Positions 35,783 to 45,226 are shown, counted from the first letter of the stretch. The stretch is 64,000 nt of DNA from Aquiflexum sp. TKW24L (GCF_023502205.1 NZ_JAMFLG010000025.1:1-64000), one strand, 5' to 3'. Made by a program: numbers and translations. Notes: generated by a model from the sequence alone, not told the origin.

Positions 35783-36739
35783 TCAAAAAGGTAATTTACC
35801 CAAATCCACATTTCCCCCTGAAAGGATAATTCCTACTTTTTGACCCTGAAACCTTTCTTTGTTTTTGAGCAATGCAGCCAATGGTACCGCACAACTTGGT
35901 TCAATGATGATTTTCATCCTTTCATAGACAAGGCGCATGGCTTCGATGATTTCAGCTTCACTGACGGTCAGGATATCGTCGACATATTCCATGATAATCT
36001 CAAAATTAACCTTTCCCAAAGAAGTCAGTAAGCCATCGGCGATTGTTTTGGGAGCGACCATTGGAATCAATTCTTTGGCTTTGAAAGAGCGTGATGCATC
36101 ATCGGCACCTTCAGGTTCACCGGCGATGACTTTTGTTTTTGGGGAGATATACTTTGTCGTCAGCGCTGTTCCGCTGAGCAATCCTCCTCCACCTACCGGT
36201 GCCATCACCGTATCAAAAGGAATCCCTTCTTCCCACATCTCTAGTGCACAAGTCGCTTGTCCTTCGATCACATCTAAAAAGTCATATGGCGGAATAAATA
36301 CCGCACCTGTCCTGTCCACAACTTCCTTTAGCGTGGTTTCTCTTGCGATCAAGGTCGGTTCACATTCGATGATCTCTCCACCATAACCTGCAACAGCTTT
36401 TTTCTTGATTTCGGGGGCATTGGAAGGCATGACAATGTAGGATTTGATCCCTGCGACAGAAGCAGCCCTAGCCAAAGCTGCGGCATGGTTGCCGCTGGAG
36501 TGAGTGGCTACCCCATTTACCTTTTGCTCTTCGGTTAGTTTCATTACTGCATTTGCAGCACCACGGGCCTTGAAAGCACCTACTTTCTGGAAGTTTTCAC
36601 ATTTGAAATAAATCTCACAACCTGCGATCTGGTTAATAGCTTCGGAAGTCAGGATCGGGGTCCGGTGGATAAATGGCTGAATCCTTTGGTGTGCAGCCAT
36701 GATATCATCAATAGTGGGAAATACGGTAATGTCATTCAT
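35783..36739 (-). CDS. PLP-dependent threonine/serine dehydratase-like enzyme
   Basis: 318 aa from ATG 36739. FKCENFQKVGAFKARGAANAV carries the PLP Schiff-base lysine (context SFKxRGA-like, here AFKARGA), and APVGGGGLLSG is the glycine loop that binds the PLP phosphate. The short length and lack of an ACT domain match catabolic threonine dehydratase or serine racemase rather than IlvA. Product is 2-oxobutanoate or pyruvate, or D-serine. Confidence 0.87.
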   Translation of the reverse strand: MNDITVFPTIDDIMAAHQRIQPFIHRTPILTSEAINQIAGCEIYFKCENFQKVGAFKARGAANAVMKLTEEQKVNGVATHSSGNHAAALARAASVAGIKSYIVMPSNAPEIKKKAVAGYGGEIIECEPTLIARETTLKEVVDRTGAVFIPPYDFLDVIEGQATCALEMWEEGIPFDTVMAPVGGGGLLSGTALTTKYISPKTKVIAGEPEGADDASRSFKAKELIPMVAPKTIADGLLTSLGKVNFEIIMEYVDDILTVSEAEIIEAMRLVYERMKIIIEPSCAVPLAALLKNKERFQGQKVGIILSGGNVDLGKLPF

Positions 36740-36804
36740 GGAAATAAAGATAAGCGAAGGTCCTAAAACTGACAAAATATTTATCTTGCGACAAAATAAA
36801 AAAC

Positions 36805-37479
36805 ATGACTTCTATTGAAACCCTGCTTTTGAATACCTCCATTTTCCCGGTCATGGGTGAAAAACTAGATGCTTCCAATTCCATCAAAATGGACTTTTCA
36901 CCCACCAATCTAGACTTACCAAGTGTTGACATTTCCAGCACAGAAACTTTCAATCACTATGTTTTTGGATTGTTACAAAAGGCAGGAAAAAGGTTTGGTC
37001 ATGGAGGATATTTCGAACATCGGGTGATTTATAGCCGAAGTATCGTTTTCGCTACCCAAGAGTCAGATTTCAGGGATATCCATATGGGCGTGGATATCTG
37101 GGCAGAGGCCGGAACGCCTGTTTTTGCGCCATTGGATGCTGTGGTCCACAGTTTCGATGACAATGCAGGTTTTGGTAACTATGGCCCGACCATTATTTTA
37201 CAACATGAGATCAAAGGGTCAGTATTTTTCAGTTTGTATGGTCATTTGGCCAAAAGCGATTTGAAAACTCTAAAAAACGGTCAAGTAATTTCCAAAGGAG
37301 AAAAATTTTGTCAACTCGGCCCCTATCCCGAAAACGGCGATTGGCCCCCGCATTTGCATTTTCAACTGATGTGGGACATGATGGGAAATGTCGGTGATTT
37401 TCCGGGGGTATGTTCACATCGGGATATTGATAAATACAAAACAATCTGTCCTGATCCTGCAATTATGATTGGTCATTGA
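36805..37479 (+). CDS. M23-family metallopeptidase
   Basis: 224 aa. The LytM/M23 core has HMGVDIWAEAGTPVFAPLDG-like residues (HxxxD), IILQHEI, YGHLAK and the HLHFQL zinc/catalytic motif. There is no signal peptide or membrane anchor, unusual for a peptidoglycan endopeptidase, so the substrate may not be cell wall. Its last 7 bp overlap the 3' end of convergent coaX. Confidence 0.85.
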   Translation: MTSIETLLLNTSIFPVMGEKLDASNSIKMDFSPTNLDLPSVDISSTETFNHYVFGLLQKAGKRFGHGGYFEHRVIYSRSIVFATQESDFRDIHMGVDIWAEAGTPVFAPLDAVVHSFDDNAGFGNYGPTIILQHEIKGSVFFSLYGHLAKSDLKTLKNGQVISKGEKFCQLGPYPENGDWPPHLHFQLMWDMMGNVGDFPGVCSHRDIDKYKTICPDPAIMIGH

Positions 37480-38243
37480 TTTGCCAAAGTGATGAGGCGG
37501 ATTCCTTCTAAGGTGAGGTTGCGGTCGATGGCTTCAAATGATCCTTCTAGTGTAGAGATGATCGAAGAAAGTCCGCCCGTAGCGATGATGTGGCAAGGAT
37601 AGCCCAATTCATTTTGCATGGTTTCCAACATTCCTTTTACCAATCCAGAATAACCATAAAGAATTCCAGCTTGAATGGAATGGATCGTGTTTTTACCCAA
37701 AGCGGATTCAGGCAATTTCAAATCTACTTCCGGCAGTTTTGAAGTATTGTTAAAAAGCGATTTGATGGCTGTCTTCAGTCCGGGTACAATGTTGACTCCT
37801 AAAACTTTCCCTTCTTTTCCCACCACAGTAAAAGTCAATGCCGTCCCAAAATCCACAATAATTGTAGGAGATTTGAATTTTTCAAAAGCTGCAATCACGT
37901 TACACATCAGGTCAGTGCCGATTTCATTTGGCCGTGAAGTGCTGACTGCTAGTTTTTGGTAGCTGTTCCCGTGGATGAGGTAACATTTTTTTTCAAGGTA
38001 TTCTTTACAAAACTGCTGTAATATCGGATTGATTTCAGGTACAACTGACGAAATCCCAATAGCCGTGATTTTATCTGTTTTGATACCGTTTTCCAAGAAA
38101 AACAGGTGGATCTCTCTTTCAATATGTAGAACAGTAAGTTCTTTCAGCGTATTGATCCGGTACTCATGGGACCATTCTTTTGATTCTTCATCATAAAAAC
38201 CAAAGGTTATATTGGTATTGCCGGCGTCTATCGCTAAAAACAT
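37473..38243 (-). CDS. coaX: Type III pantothenate kinase
   Basis: 256 aa from ATG 38243. The N-terminal ASKHA ATPase motif LAIDAGNTNITFGF, the pantothenate-binding NEIGTDLMCNVIAAF, IVDFGTALTFTVV and the C-terminal HIIATGGLSSII are all present. It phosphorylates pantothenate to start CoA synthesis and needs a monovalent cation. Confidence 0.94.
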   Translation of the reverse strand: MFLAIDAGNTNITFGFYDEESKEWSHEYRINTLKELTVLHIEREIHLFFLENGIKTDKITAIGISSVVPEINPILQQFCKEYLEKKCYLIHGNSYQKLAVSTSRPNEIGTDLMCNVIAAFEKFKSPTIIVDFGTALTFTVVGKEGKVLGVNIVPGLKTAIKSLFNNTSKLPEVDLKLPESALGKNTIHSIQAGILYGYSGLVKGMLETMQNELGYPCHIIATGGLSSIISTLEGSFEAIDRNLTLEGIRLITLANQ

Positions 38244-38355
38244 ACTTCTATCAAGGTTAGTCAATTTGGGTCATTAGTGGTGCCTCATCAAAGCGCCATT
38301 TATCCAAATATATAAATTGATTTTTTGCCTTTGTGTTTTTTGGTAATTTTCAGCC

Positions 38356-38832
38356 ATGTACACCATCAGAGAAGGAAAAATAGACGACCTGCCAAGAGTT
38401 TTGGAACTGGTCAAAGAACTTGCACTTTATGAAAAAGCACCCGAGCAAGTAACCAATACTTTGGAAATGATGCAAAAAGACGGATTTGGCCCCAATCCGA
38501 TATATGGGCTTTTTGTAGCTGAAAAGAATACCACACGGGAAATAATAGGCATCTCCATTTTTTACTATCGCTACAGCACCTGGAAAGGAAAGCGGCTATA
38601 CTTGGAAGATATCGTGGTCACGGAAACCGAAAGAGGACATGGTGCCGGCAAATTGTTATTTGACCGGACGATGCTGAAATGTATCGAAGCCAATTGCACG
38701 GGCATGATGTGGCAGGTTTTGGACTGGAATACCCCTGCGATCAACTTCTATCAGAAGTATGGAGCCGAACTAGACAGCGGCTGGATCAATTGCAATTTAC
38801 AATCCGAGGACATTAAAAAGATAATAAGATAG
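38356..38832 (+). CDS. GNAT N-acetyltransferase (SSAT/thialysine-type)
   Basis: 158 aa. It reads YTIREGKIDDLPRVLELVKELA, then a spermidine/spermine acetyltransferase-like IFYYRYSTWKGKRLYLEDIVV, the acetyl-CoA loop RGHGAGK and the NTPAINFYQKYGAE C-terminus. It probably acetylates a polyamine or lysine-like amine. The next gene, 74 bp on, starts the Xre-RES pair. Confidence 0.85.
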   Translation: MYTIREGKIDDLPRVLELVKELALYEKAPEQVTNTLEMMQKDGFGPNPIYGLFVAEKNTTREIIGISIFYYRYSTWKGKRLYLEDIVVTETERGHGAGKLLFDRTMLKCIEANCTGMMWQVLDWNTPAINFYQKYGAELDSGWINCNLQSEDIKKIIR

Positions 38833-38834
38833 AT

Positions 38835-38848
38835 ATTGTAAATACAAT
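38835..38848. promoter_or_regulatory. Palindrome upstream of the Xre-RES operon, possible operator
   Basis: ATTGTA-AA-TACAAT, a 6-bp-arm palindrome, lies 31 bp upstream of a TATCTTTG -7 box (38879-38886) and 58 bp before the antitoxin start. Antitoxins of this class usually autoregulate. Confidence 0.4.
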
Positions 38849-38878
38849 AAATATATATTGCATTTGAGAAAAATTAAT

Positions 38879-38886
38879 TATCTTTG
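38879..38886 (+). promoter_or_regulatory. Candidate -7 box (TATCTTTG) of the Xre-RES operon
   Basis: It matches TAnnTTTG, has TTG 18 bp upstream as a weak -33, and places transcription just before ATG 38906. That supports this start over the upstream TTG at 38858. Confidence 0.45.
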
Positions 38887-38905
38887 GGATATTAATGGAT
38901 TTGCT

Positions 38906-39376
38906 ATGACTATCAGCTATACTTATACACTTTCAGGATATCGGGATACATCCGATGTGCCGGATTTATTTGCCTCCCAATACTTTTTCAAAGCTCCGAG
39001 TGACAGGGTAGCAGAGCCGAGTGCCTATATGGAGGTTTCGATGTCTTTCTCGGATACCAAGCCATTGTTTGATTATTTGGATTATAGCCAGCATGAGGTA
39101 GCAGAGTTGATGGAAGTGGATCCAAGTACGCTTTCCCGTTGGAAAAAAGAAGACAAGACATTGACCCGATTGCTTACCAAAAGTATCATGGATATGGATA
39201 TGATCGTATTTAAAGGAGTTCGGATTTTTGGATCTGAGGCATTGTTTTCTGAATGGCTACACACTTCCAATGTTTCTTTAGGGGACAAGATTCCTGCTGA
39301 TTTGATGCGGGATCCCTATGGTTTGGAGTTGGTAGAGGAAGCACTAGAGGCTATGTCTTGGGGTAATTTTATGTAA
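38906..39376 (+). CDS. Xre/MbcA/ParS-type antitoxin (DUF2384)
   Basis: 156 aa. An Xre-like helix-turn-helix, SQHEVAELMEVDPSTLSRWKKED, is followed by the C-terminal toxin-binding domain with ALFSEWLHTSNVSLGDKIPADLMRDPYGLELVEEALEAMSWG, which in this family inserts into the RES active site. It precedes the RES gene by 8 bp and should repress the operon. Confidence 0.88.
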   Translation: MTISYTYTLSGYRDTSDVPDLFASQYFFKAPSDRVAEPSAYMEVSMSFSDTKPLFDYLDYSQHEVAELMEVDPSTLSRWKKEDKTLTRLLTKSIMDMDMIVFKGVRIFGSEALFSEWLHTSNVSLGDKIPADLMRDPYGLELVEEALEAMSWGNFM

Positions 39377-39384
39377 TCTTCATT

Positions 39385-39843
39385 TTGAAATACTACCGAC
39401 TTATAGAAAATATGCCCAGAAGAAGTCCCTTGGGTTTTGGATTGGGGGCGGGCAGATGGAATCCCTATGGCACACCTTTAATCTATGCTTGCAACCAGAT
39501 TTCACTTAACTTTTTGGAAATGCTCAGCATCAAAGGACCCACAGTCAGTCAGGCATCTTGGTCATTGGTTACCATGGAAGTATCAGGTGAAATACCATAT
39601 TTAGATCCTTCAGAATGGCCATCTGATTGGAGAAGAAGACCGCATCCGGTAAGCACACAGCAATTGGGAAATTTTTGGGCGAGGCAGATGGCTTCTGTAG
39701 CATTACAGATCCCTTCTGGCAGGATTCCCGCTAGTTCTTTTCCCAATGAACATAACCTTTTGATCAATCCTTTGCATCCTGAGTTTTCTCAAACCGTCAA
39801 ATTGGTAACGCAGGAAACCGTAAATTTTGAAGTCAATTATTAG
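39385..39843 (+). CDS. RES-domain toxin (NAD+ phosphorylase type)
   Basis: 152 aa. KYYRL at the start, AGRWNPYGTPLIYAC and LNFLEMLSI are the RES-domain signature (Arg, Glu, Ser); the domain degrades NAD+ or ADP-ribosylates in ParT/MbcT-type toxins. The start is TTG at 39385, needed to keep the conserved first Arg (YYR). Eight bp after the antitoxin stop, it completes a typical type II Xre-RES module. Confidence 0.9.
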   Translation: MKYYRLIENMPRRSPLGFGLGAGRWNPYGTPLIYACNQISLNFLEMLSIKGPTVSQASWSLVTMEVSGEIPYLDPSEWPSDWRRRPHPVSTQQLGNFWARQMASVALQIPSGRIPASSFPNEHNLLINPLHPEFSQTVKLVTQETVNFEVNY

Positions 39844-39856
39844 AATTAAATCCTTT

Positions 39857-40615
39857 ATGAAAATCGACTTGAGTAACCATCGAATCCTTGTCACCGGAGC
39901 CTCCCGTGGTATTGGAGCAGCCATTGCGTCCCAACTTTCAGAATCTGGGGCTGAAATTTTAATCCATTTCAACAAGAATACCACTGAGGCAAAGAAACTT
40001 CAAGACTCTTTACCAAACCCTTCACACCTTGTTCCGTGTGACTTATCTGACTTAGAATCAGTCAAGGGATGGGTTCCCGAACTCATCAAAACTTATGGAA
40101 AAATCGATGCTGTGGTGAACAATGCCGGAATTGCCATTGGAATTCCTGACAATGCACCTACTTCGGAGTGGATGCATGTCTGGCATAAGACCATGGATGT
40201 CAATATCCATGCTTTGGCCATTATCAGCAAAGAGTTTATCGAGCATGCCCGTCAAAATAAAAACGGCAGAATCGTAAACATTTCATCCCGTGCGGCATTT
40301 AGAGGAGATACGCCTGATTACCTAGCTTACGCCGCTTCCAAGGCTGCGATCGTGAGTTATACCAGATCGATCGCCAGGTATTATGGAAAAGAAGGAATCA
40401 AGGCCTTCCTTATTGCGCCGGGATTTACGAGGACTGATATGGCACAGGATTTTATGGATCAATATGGAGAAGCTTATGCTTTGAATGATATTGCGCTCAA
40501 TCAACTTACCGAACCCAAAGATATTGCTCCGATGGTGACATTGCTTTGTTCAGGACTTGCAGACCATGCTACAGGCTGTACGATAGATATCAATGCGGGT
40601 TCTTATGTACATTGA
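39857..40615 (+). CDS. SDR-family oxidoreductase (FabG-like)
   Basis: 252 aa from ATG 39857. It has the Rossmann motif TGASRGIG, NNAGIA, the catalytic Ser in NISSRAAF and YAASK. This is a classical SDR of 3-oxoacyl-ACP reductase type; the substrate cannot be read from sequence. It begins 13 bp after the toxin stop, perhaps read through from that operon. Confidence 0.86.
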   Translation: MKIDLSNHRILVTGASRGIGAAIASQLSESGAEILIHFNKNTTEAKKLQDSLPNPSHLVPCDLSDLESVKGWVPELIKTYGKIDAVVNNAGIAIGIPDNAPTSEWMHVWHKTMDVNIHALAIISKEFIEHARQNKNGRIVNISSRAAFRGDTPDYLAYAASKAAIVSYTRSIARYYGKEGIKAFLIAPGFTRTDMAQDFMDQYGEAYALNDIALNQLTEPKDIAPMVTLLCSGLADHATGCTIDINAGSYVH

Positions 40616-40690
40616 AATGATATAAGGTTGATATAGATGGAAATAAATTGATATAATGTTAGAATCCATCGCATTCATTAGAGCAATCAA

Positions 40691-41371
40691 ATGCCTGAAT
40701 TTGATATTGCAATTTCTTTATTCTTCCAAAATAGTGTAACAATAAAGTTTATTCCCTTGGCAAATATCAACAAAAGCTCTATATTCCCAGAATTGATTCG
40801 ATTATTGAAAATCTTCGGACTAGGATCTTTGGTTTTTGTTTTGGTCATGTCTTTTTTCAATGAAAAAAGAGCCAACAACTCAGGGAAAGAACCGAGTCCA
40901 ATGAGGATGACCGATGCAGAAAGAATATACTTCAAAAATATCCGCTCGGCTTACTATGACATAGAAAACCGAAGGGATGCGAAGATGACTGTTTACCGAC
41001 ATGGTAAGCGCTCAAAAGACTCCAACATGCCGACGCTGGTATTTTCAATTATCACCAATCAACTTAACGACGAAGCTTATATTTTTTTGGAGCCCAATTT
41101 TGAAGATCTTCCAATTCATGTGAAATGGTCAATTCCTGAAAAAAATCAGGAAGGGGAAATTATTTTTGAAGGCGGGGATAAATTTGCTCATTTTGAATTT
41201 GCACAAAAAATTACTCCTTTGCTCCAAGAAAACACAATCTTTGAAGTTCGGGTAAAGGAAAGTTGGATCCCTTTATGGCAGGATAAAAAGGAGAAAAACG
41301 CAGTGATGGTGACCATCGAAGATTATCGGAAGCTCATCAGTTTTTCCAACTTGGACGAAACCCCTTTATAA
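40691..41371 (+). CDS. Hypothetical membrane-anchored protein
   Basis: 226 aa. One TM segment (IFGLGSLVFVLVMSFF, about residues 40-55) separates a short N-terminal part from a soluble domain of about 170 residues beginning MTDAERIYFKNIRSAYYDIENRR. That domain is beta-rich with many charged residues (HVKWSIPEKNQEGEIIFEGG). No family is recognised; it may sit in the periplasm or on the cytosolic face. Confidence 0.6.
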   Translation: MPEFDIAISLFFQNSVTIKFIPLANINKSSIFPELIRLLKIFGLGSLVFVLVMSFFNEKRANNSGKEPSPMRMTDAERIYFKNIRSAYYDIENRRDAKMTVYRHGKRSKDSNMPTLVFSIITNQLNDEAYIFLEPNFEDLPIHVKWSIPEKNQEGEIIFEGGDKFAHFEFAQKITPLLQENTIFEVRVKESWIPLWQDKKEKNAVMVTIEDYRKLISFSNLDETPL

Positions 41372-41543
41372 ACCCATCGAACTGACTTTTTTGCTGAGGG
41401 AAAAACCGGTTATTAGTATTTTTTGCCAAAAATAATTCTCAATCATATTAATAGATGTCAATATTTTGGTTCAAATCAAGACTTTAAAAAGACTCTTTTG
41501 GCTAAATTTATTAACTGATTGAAATACTATTAATTTCTATTTC

Positions 41544-42419
41544 ATGATGATCAAGAAGTCAAAACGTTCTATTCCTCAAATCCCAAAAGCCATGAATTTA
41601 ACATCTAAATTACTACTAGTCTGTCTTCCGGTTACTCTTTTGTTTTTCCAATCCATGGTGACCCATGCCCAAAAAATAATGTCAATTTCTGAAGAGCTTC
41701 ATCAAAACGGTGAAAAATTTGAAGTAGTCACCAAAGGAGGAGGCAGAATAGTGAAATACCATTTCAATTCTTATCGCGTAACAAGCGCCAAAGGAGGATG
41801 GGTGAAAGGCAAATCCAGTTCGGGTTTATTCAGCGCTTATGAAACCGCCTCTTCAGAAAAGAAATTATCCTTTGAATTTGTTTCTGACCAAGGGGATACT
41901 GCTGTAGTCTATTTAAACAGAAATATGAATTATGAGGGGATCAACAAATCAGGGCTCACTTTTTTTGGTAATAACTCTACTCTGACCATTGGAGGGTATC
42001 AAGAAATTTTGGAGAATTCAGACAACTTGTTTGGAATCATCGAAACAAACATGGCAGATTCTACATGGAATTTTGCGGTGAGTGAAAATTTTGGAAGTCG
42101 GCATGGGGGCCAAACCGCACTTGTTGGTTGGCTGACGGATGGACAAAGGAGAATCGATATTTATCCTGTGTATCATTATCAGAATCCTGGAAAAAAGAGT
42201 GCTATCGATTTGATGGTAGGGTCCCAAATATGGCTAAAAGGTTTTGAATTCATTGAAAACGGGAGCCCTATTGGCGCAGTCCAAGTTGGTCCCTATAAAT
42301 TTGTGGCTTGGTTTTCCAAAAAAAATGATCCTATGACCAACTTTGTCATAGGATCAAGTTTTGCTGCATTGATGCACGAATACCAAATGGATTTGGATGG
42401 AGGTACTAGCAATTTCTAA
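41544..42419 (+). CDS. Hypothetical secreted protein
   Basis: 291 aa from the ATG-ATG at 41544; a second start at 41592 (MNLTSKLLLVCL) would give a tidier signal peptide ending THAQ. The mature region is beta-rich, with NYEGINKSGLTFFGNNSTLTIGGYQ and VGSQIWLKGFEFIENG. No family recognised. Its 3' end overlaps that of the convergent TonB receptor by 4 bp. Confidence 0.6.
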   Translation: MMIKKSKRSIPQIPKAMNLTSKLLLVCLPVTLLFFQSMVTHAQKIMSISEELHQNGEKFEVVTKGGGRIVKYHFNSYRVTSAKGGWVKGKSSSGLFSAYETASSEKKLSFEFVSDQGDTAVVYLNRNMNYEGINKSGLTFFGNNSTLTIGGYQEILENSDNLFGIIETNMADSTWNFAVSENFGSRHGGQTALVGWLTDGQRRIDIYPVYHYQNPGKKSAIDLMVGSQIWLKGFEFIENGSPIGAVQVGPYKFVAWFSKKNDPMTNFVIGSSFAALMHEYQMDLDGGTSNF

Positions 42420-44809
42420 AACCTCACTTTTACCCCTGCAAGAAAATTAGTTCCCGCCTGCGGATAGAAGAAATTCTCAGTAACCAAATCCCTTCCGGTC
42501 GTTCCTTCCAGAGGCAGGAAATAGCTGAAAGTATAACCGTTTGGTTCATACATTTGGTTAAAGATATTGTTTATCAGAAGCGTAAATTCAAGGTTTTTGA
42601 CAAATCTCGGTCTCAAAGAATAATTGAATCTGAGGTCATTGGTCATGAAGGAATTCAGCATTCTGCTTTCATTTTGGGTATTATCCAAAAATTGATTCCC
42701 CACATATTTGGTGAGCAAGCTCACCTCAAAGTTTTTGAACGGCCGGTAATCTATAATCGCAGCACTGATGATATTGGGAGAAAAAGCAATGTCTGTATTG
42801 GTGTGGACAATGACCTCCTGCCTGAAATCCTCCACTGAATAATCGTCGATGTATTCTGTAAATTCCTGAATTTTATTTCTACTCAAAGTCAGGTTTCCGG
42901 CGATAGTCCACTTGGGCGATAACCTGTAAGCCGCATCCAACTCAATTCCGGCACGGAAGGAATTGGCTACGTTTTCCCGGATATAAGCACCTACATCATT
43001 CAACTGCCCAGTCAATACCAATTGGTTTTGGTACCTCATGTAAAAGAAGTTGGCGTTGTAACTCAAATTCCCCTTTTGGGTACGGATACCTGCTTCGATA
43101 TTTTGAAGATTTTCAGGTTTGGGAGCGCGGTCCACCTGACTGTCTGTAAAGTCATTTCTAACTGGTTCGCGGTTGGCAACGGCATAGGAGGCATACCAGG
43201 TTTCTCCATTTCCAGTTTCGTAGGACAAACCCACTTTAGGATTGAAGAACCTGAATTGATAATCGCCCTCGATATCTCTTCTGTCATCATTGACTCCGAC
43301 AAAGGAGTAATCTATTCCCCGAAATTGCATGTCTGCAAAAAGAAACAGGCCCTTTGAAGCTTCCAATGTAGCTTTTGCATAGAGGTTGACATCGTCCTTG
43401 ACGGCAGTATTGTCATAGTATCGATCACGAATCTGGGTATTTCCTGCAGTTCCCATCCAAATGATTTCCCCGAAGTGGTCTCCGTCATATCGGTTGGCTC
43501 CTCCACCGAAAATCACATTCCATTTATCATCATCGGTGACATAATTGAAGGAAAAAACCCCACCAAAGAAATCATTGTCCAACCACCTTCTGCGGATGAT
43601 ATCTGTTCTAGTGATCGTTTCGCCTCCAATCACAATTGGATCCAATCCATAGCGGGACAAGCGGTCATTTTCTCTAAATTGCTCATAATATCCTCTTCCA
43701 TAAGTGTAATGGAGTCCACCATTTGCTTTCCAATTGCTCCCCAAATTACCTGTGTAAATCAGCTGGTAATGATCCTGTTGGTAGTTATCCGTCTGGTTGT
43801 CATAGGTGTATGGATTGAAAGTCCTGTTGGTTTGAAGCAGGGATTCCGGAACGCCCTCCCAAGATTGGTAGGTTTGCTCTTTGCCCGAAATGATGTTCAG
43901 CTTGACGACATGATTTTCTCCATAATACCCGCCTGTAAGAAAGTAGGATTTCAAATCAGAAAAAGCCCTGTCGATAAAACCGTCAGAACTGATCTGTGAC
44001 AACCTTGCATCAAATCCCCATCTGTTATTGATCAACCCGGATCCGACTTTGACCATATGCCTTCGGGTATTAAACGATCCAAAGGAATTATCAACTTCCC
44101 CGTAAGCTTCTTTCTGATGGCTGTCTGTTTGGATATTCATACTTGCCCCAAAGGTGGCCGCTCCGTTGGTGGATGTTCCGACGCCGCGCTGGATCTGTAT
44201 ATTTTCTACTGAAGAAGCAAAATCCGGTTTATTGACCCAAAATACGCCATGGGATTCGGCGTCATTCAAAGGAATCCCGTTGATGGTGACGTTGATCCTA
44301 GTCTGATCGGAGCCTCTGATCCTCAATCCCGTGTAGCCTACTCCTGCTCCGGCATCCGAAAAGCTGACTACGGAGGGGGTGAAGTTCAGTAACACCGGAA
44401 TATCCTGCCCAAGATTGAGCTTCGCAATGTCACTTCTGTCGATCATCTTGTAAGTAGTAGGCGTCCTCTCAGAAGCACGGGTAGCATAGACGATAAACTC
44501 CTCGGTGAGTAAGCTGCTTGGGGAAAGCACCACTTGAATTTCGGCAGGATTTGGAACATCAATTTCTTCGGAAAAAGATTCAAAACCTAGGTAGGAAACT
44601 CTCAGAGTATATTTTCCATTGGGAATATTCCTGATTTCAAAACTTCCATTGAGATCGGAATTGGATCCTCTCCCCGTTCCCAAGAGCACCACATTGGCAC
44701 CTAATAATTCTTCGCCGGAAGTGCTTTTGACAACACCCCGAAGACTTGACTGCGCAAATGCAGACAAGGATACTAGCCAAATGGCGAGCATAAATACTGA
44801 TTTTTTCAT
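42416..44809 (-). CDS. TonB-dependent outer membrane receptor, TPP-riboswitch controlled
   Basis: 797 aa. It has a signal peptide ending AFAQ, a carboxypeptidase-D-regulatory-like domain (SSLRGVVKSTSGEELLGANVVLLGTG), a plug domain with GYTGLRIRGSDQTRINVTINGIPLND, and a 22-strand barrel ending in a C-terminal Phe (AGVKVRF). Sequence alone suggests an iron-siderophore receptor, but the leader contains a clear TPP riboswitch (44997-45080). Known Bacteroidota receptors with this control are predicted thiamin or thiamin-precursor transporters. Energised by TonB in the outer membrane. Confidence 0.88.
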   Translation of the reverse strand: MKKSVFMLAIWLVSLSAFAQSSLRGVVKSTSGEELLGANVVLLGTGRGSNSDLNGSFEIRNIPNGKYTLRVSYLGFESFSEEIDVPNPAEIQVVLSPSSLLTEEFIVYATRASERTPTTYKMIDRSDIAKLNLGQDIPVLLNFTPSVVSFSDAGAGVGYTGLRIRGSDQTRINVTINGIPLNDAESHGVFWVNKPDFASSVENIQIQRGVGTSTNGAATFGASMNIQTDSHQKEAYGEVDNSFGSFNTRRHMVKVGSGLINNRWGFDARLSQISSDGFIDRAFSDLKSYFLTGGYYGENHVVKLNIISGKEQTYQSWEGVPESLLQTNRTFNPYTYDNQTDNYQQDHYQLIYTGNLGSNWKANGGLHYTYGRGYYEQFRENDRLSRYGLDPIVIGGETITRTDIIRRRWLDNDFFGGVFSFNYVTDDDKWNVIFGGGANRYDGDHFGEIIWMGTAGNTQIRDRYYDNTAVKDDVNLYAKATLEASKGLFLFADMQFRGIDYSFVGVNDDRRDIEGDYQFRFFNPKVGLSYETGNGETWYASYAVANREPVRNDFTDSQVDRAPKPENLQNIEAGIRTQKGNLSYNANFFYMRYQNQLVLTGQLNDVGAYIRENVANSFRAGIELDAAYRLSPKWTIAGNLTLSRNKIQEFTEYIDDYSVEDFRQEVIVHTNTDIAFSPNIISAAIIDYRPFKNFEVSLLTKYVGNQFLDNTQNESRMLNSFMTNDLRFNYSLRPRFVKNLEFTLLINNIFNQMYEPNGYTFSYFLPLEGTTGRDLVTENFFYPQAGTNFLAGVKVRF

Positions 44810-44853
44810 GGTTAATTTAATACATATTGCCTAAGCAACATTTGGTTAAACAT

Positions 44854-44877
44854 CAGAAAATCAGGGGAGATTTTCTG
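44854..44877 (-). promoter_or_regulatory. Hairpin in the TonB-receptor leader, possible expression platform
   Basis: An 8-bp stem, CAGAAAAT (44854-44861) with ATTTTCTG (44870-44877), between the TPP aptamer and the start codon. No T-run follows on the minus strand, so translational rather than terminator control is more likely. Confidence 0.35.
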
Positions 44878-44996
44878 TTTTGTGTTTACCCTTTTACCCA
44901 AATCAAAAAATTGACATAGTGTATTGCATGCATGCTTAGAAACGAATTAACCTTTTCCGGACTTTAGTCCCTACGTTCAATGTTCTAATTTGAGTT

Positions 44997-45080
44997 ACTC
45001 ATTTCCCTTCGCCGGCACTACCCGGATCAGGTATTGTGGGTATGATCTCAGCCCGATTTGTTAAGGCACCCCTAATGATC
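44997..45080 (-). ncRNA. TPP riboswitch (THI element)
   Basis: On the minus strand the conserved pieces read AGGGGTGCC, then GGCTGAGATCATACCC, then ACCTGATCCGGGTAGTGCCGGCG and AGGGAAATGA, in the THI-box order. P1 pairs GATCATT (45080-45074) with AATGAGT (45003-44997). It is about 190 nt upstream of the TonB-receptor start on the same strand. TPP binding should lower receptor expression. Confidence 0.95.
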
Positions 45081-45170
45081 TTTACGCAAATGTAATCGGA
45101 AATGTATCGGATGCAAAGAAATTCAAGTTTGAAAAAAAAATTCAATCCTTAAAATTTACGCAAAAACACA

Positions 45171-45198
45171 AAAAAAAGCCATGGAATGATCCATGGCT
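45171..45198 (-). terminator. Terminator of the desaturase gene
   Basis: A 9-bp stem, AGCCATGGA (45177-45185) with TCCATGGCT (45190-45198) and loop ATGA, followed on the minus strand by TTTTTTTTGTG. It lies 29 bp past the desaturase stop and 97 bp before the riboswitch on the same strand. Confidence 0.88.
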
Positions 45199-45226
45199 AA
45201 ATAATATAGGGATAAGAATCTAATCT

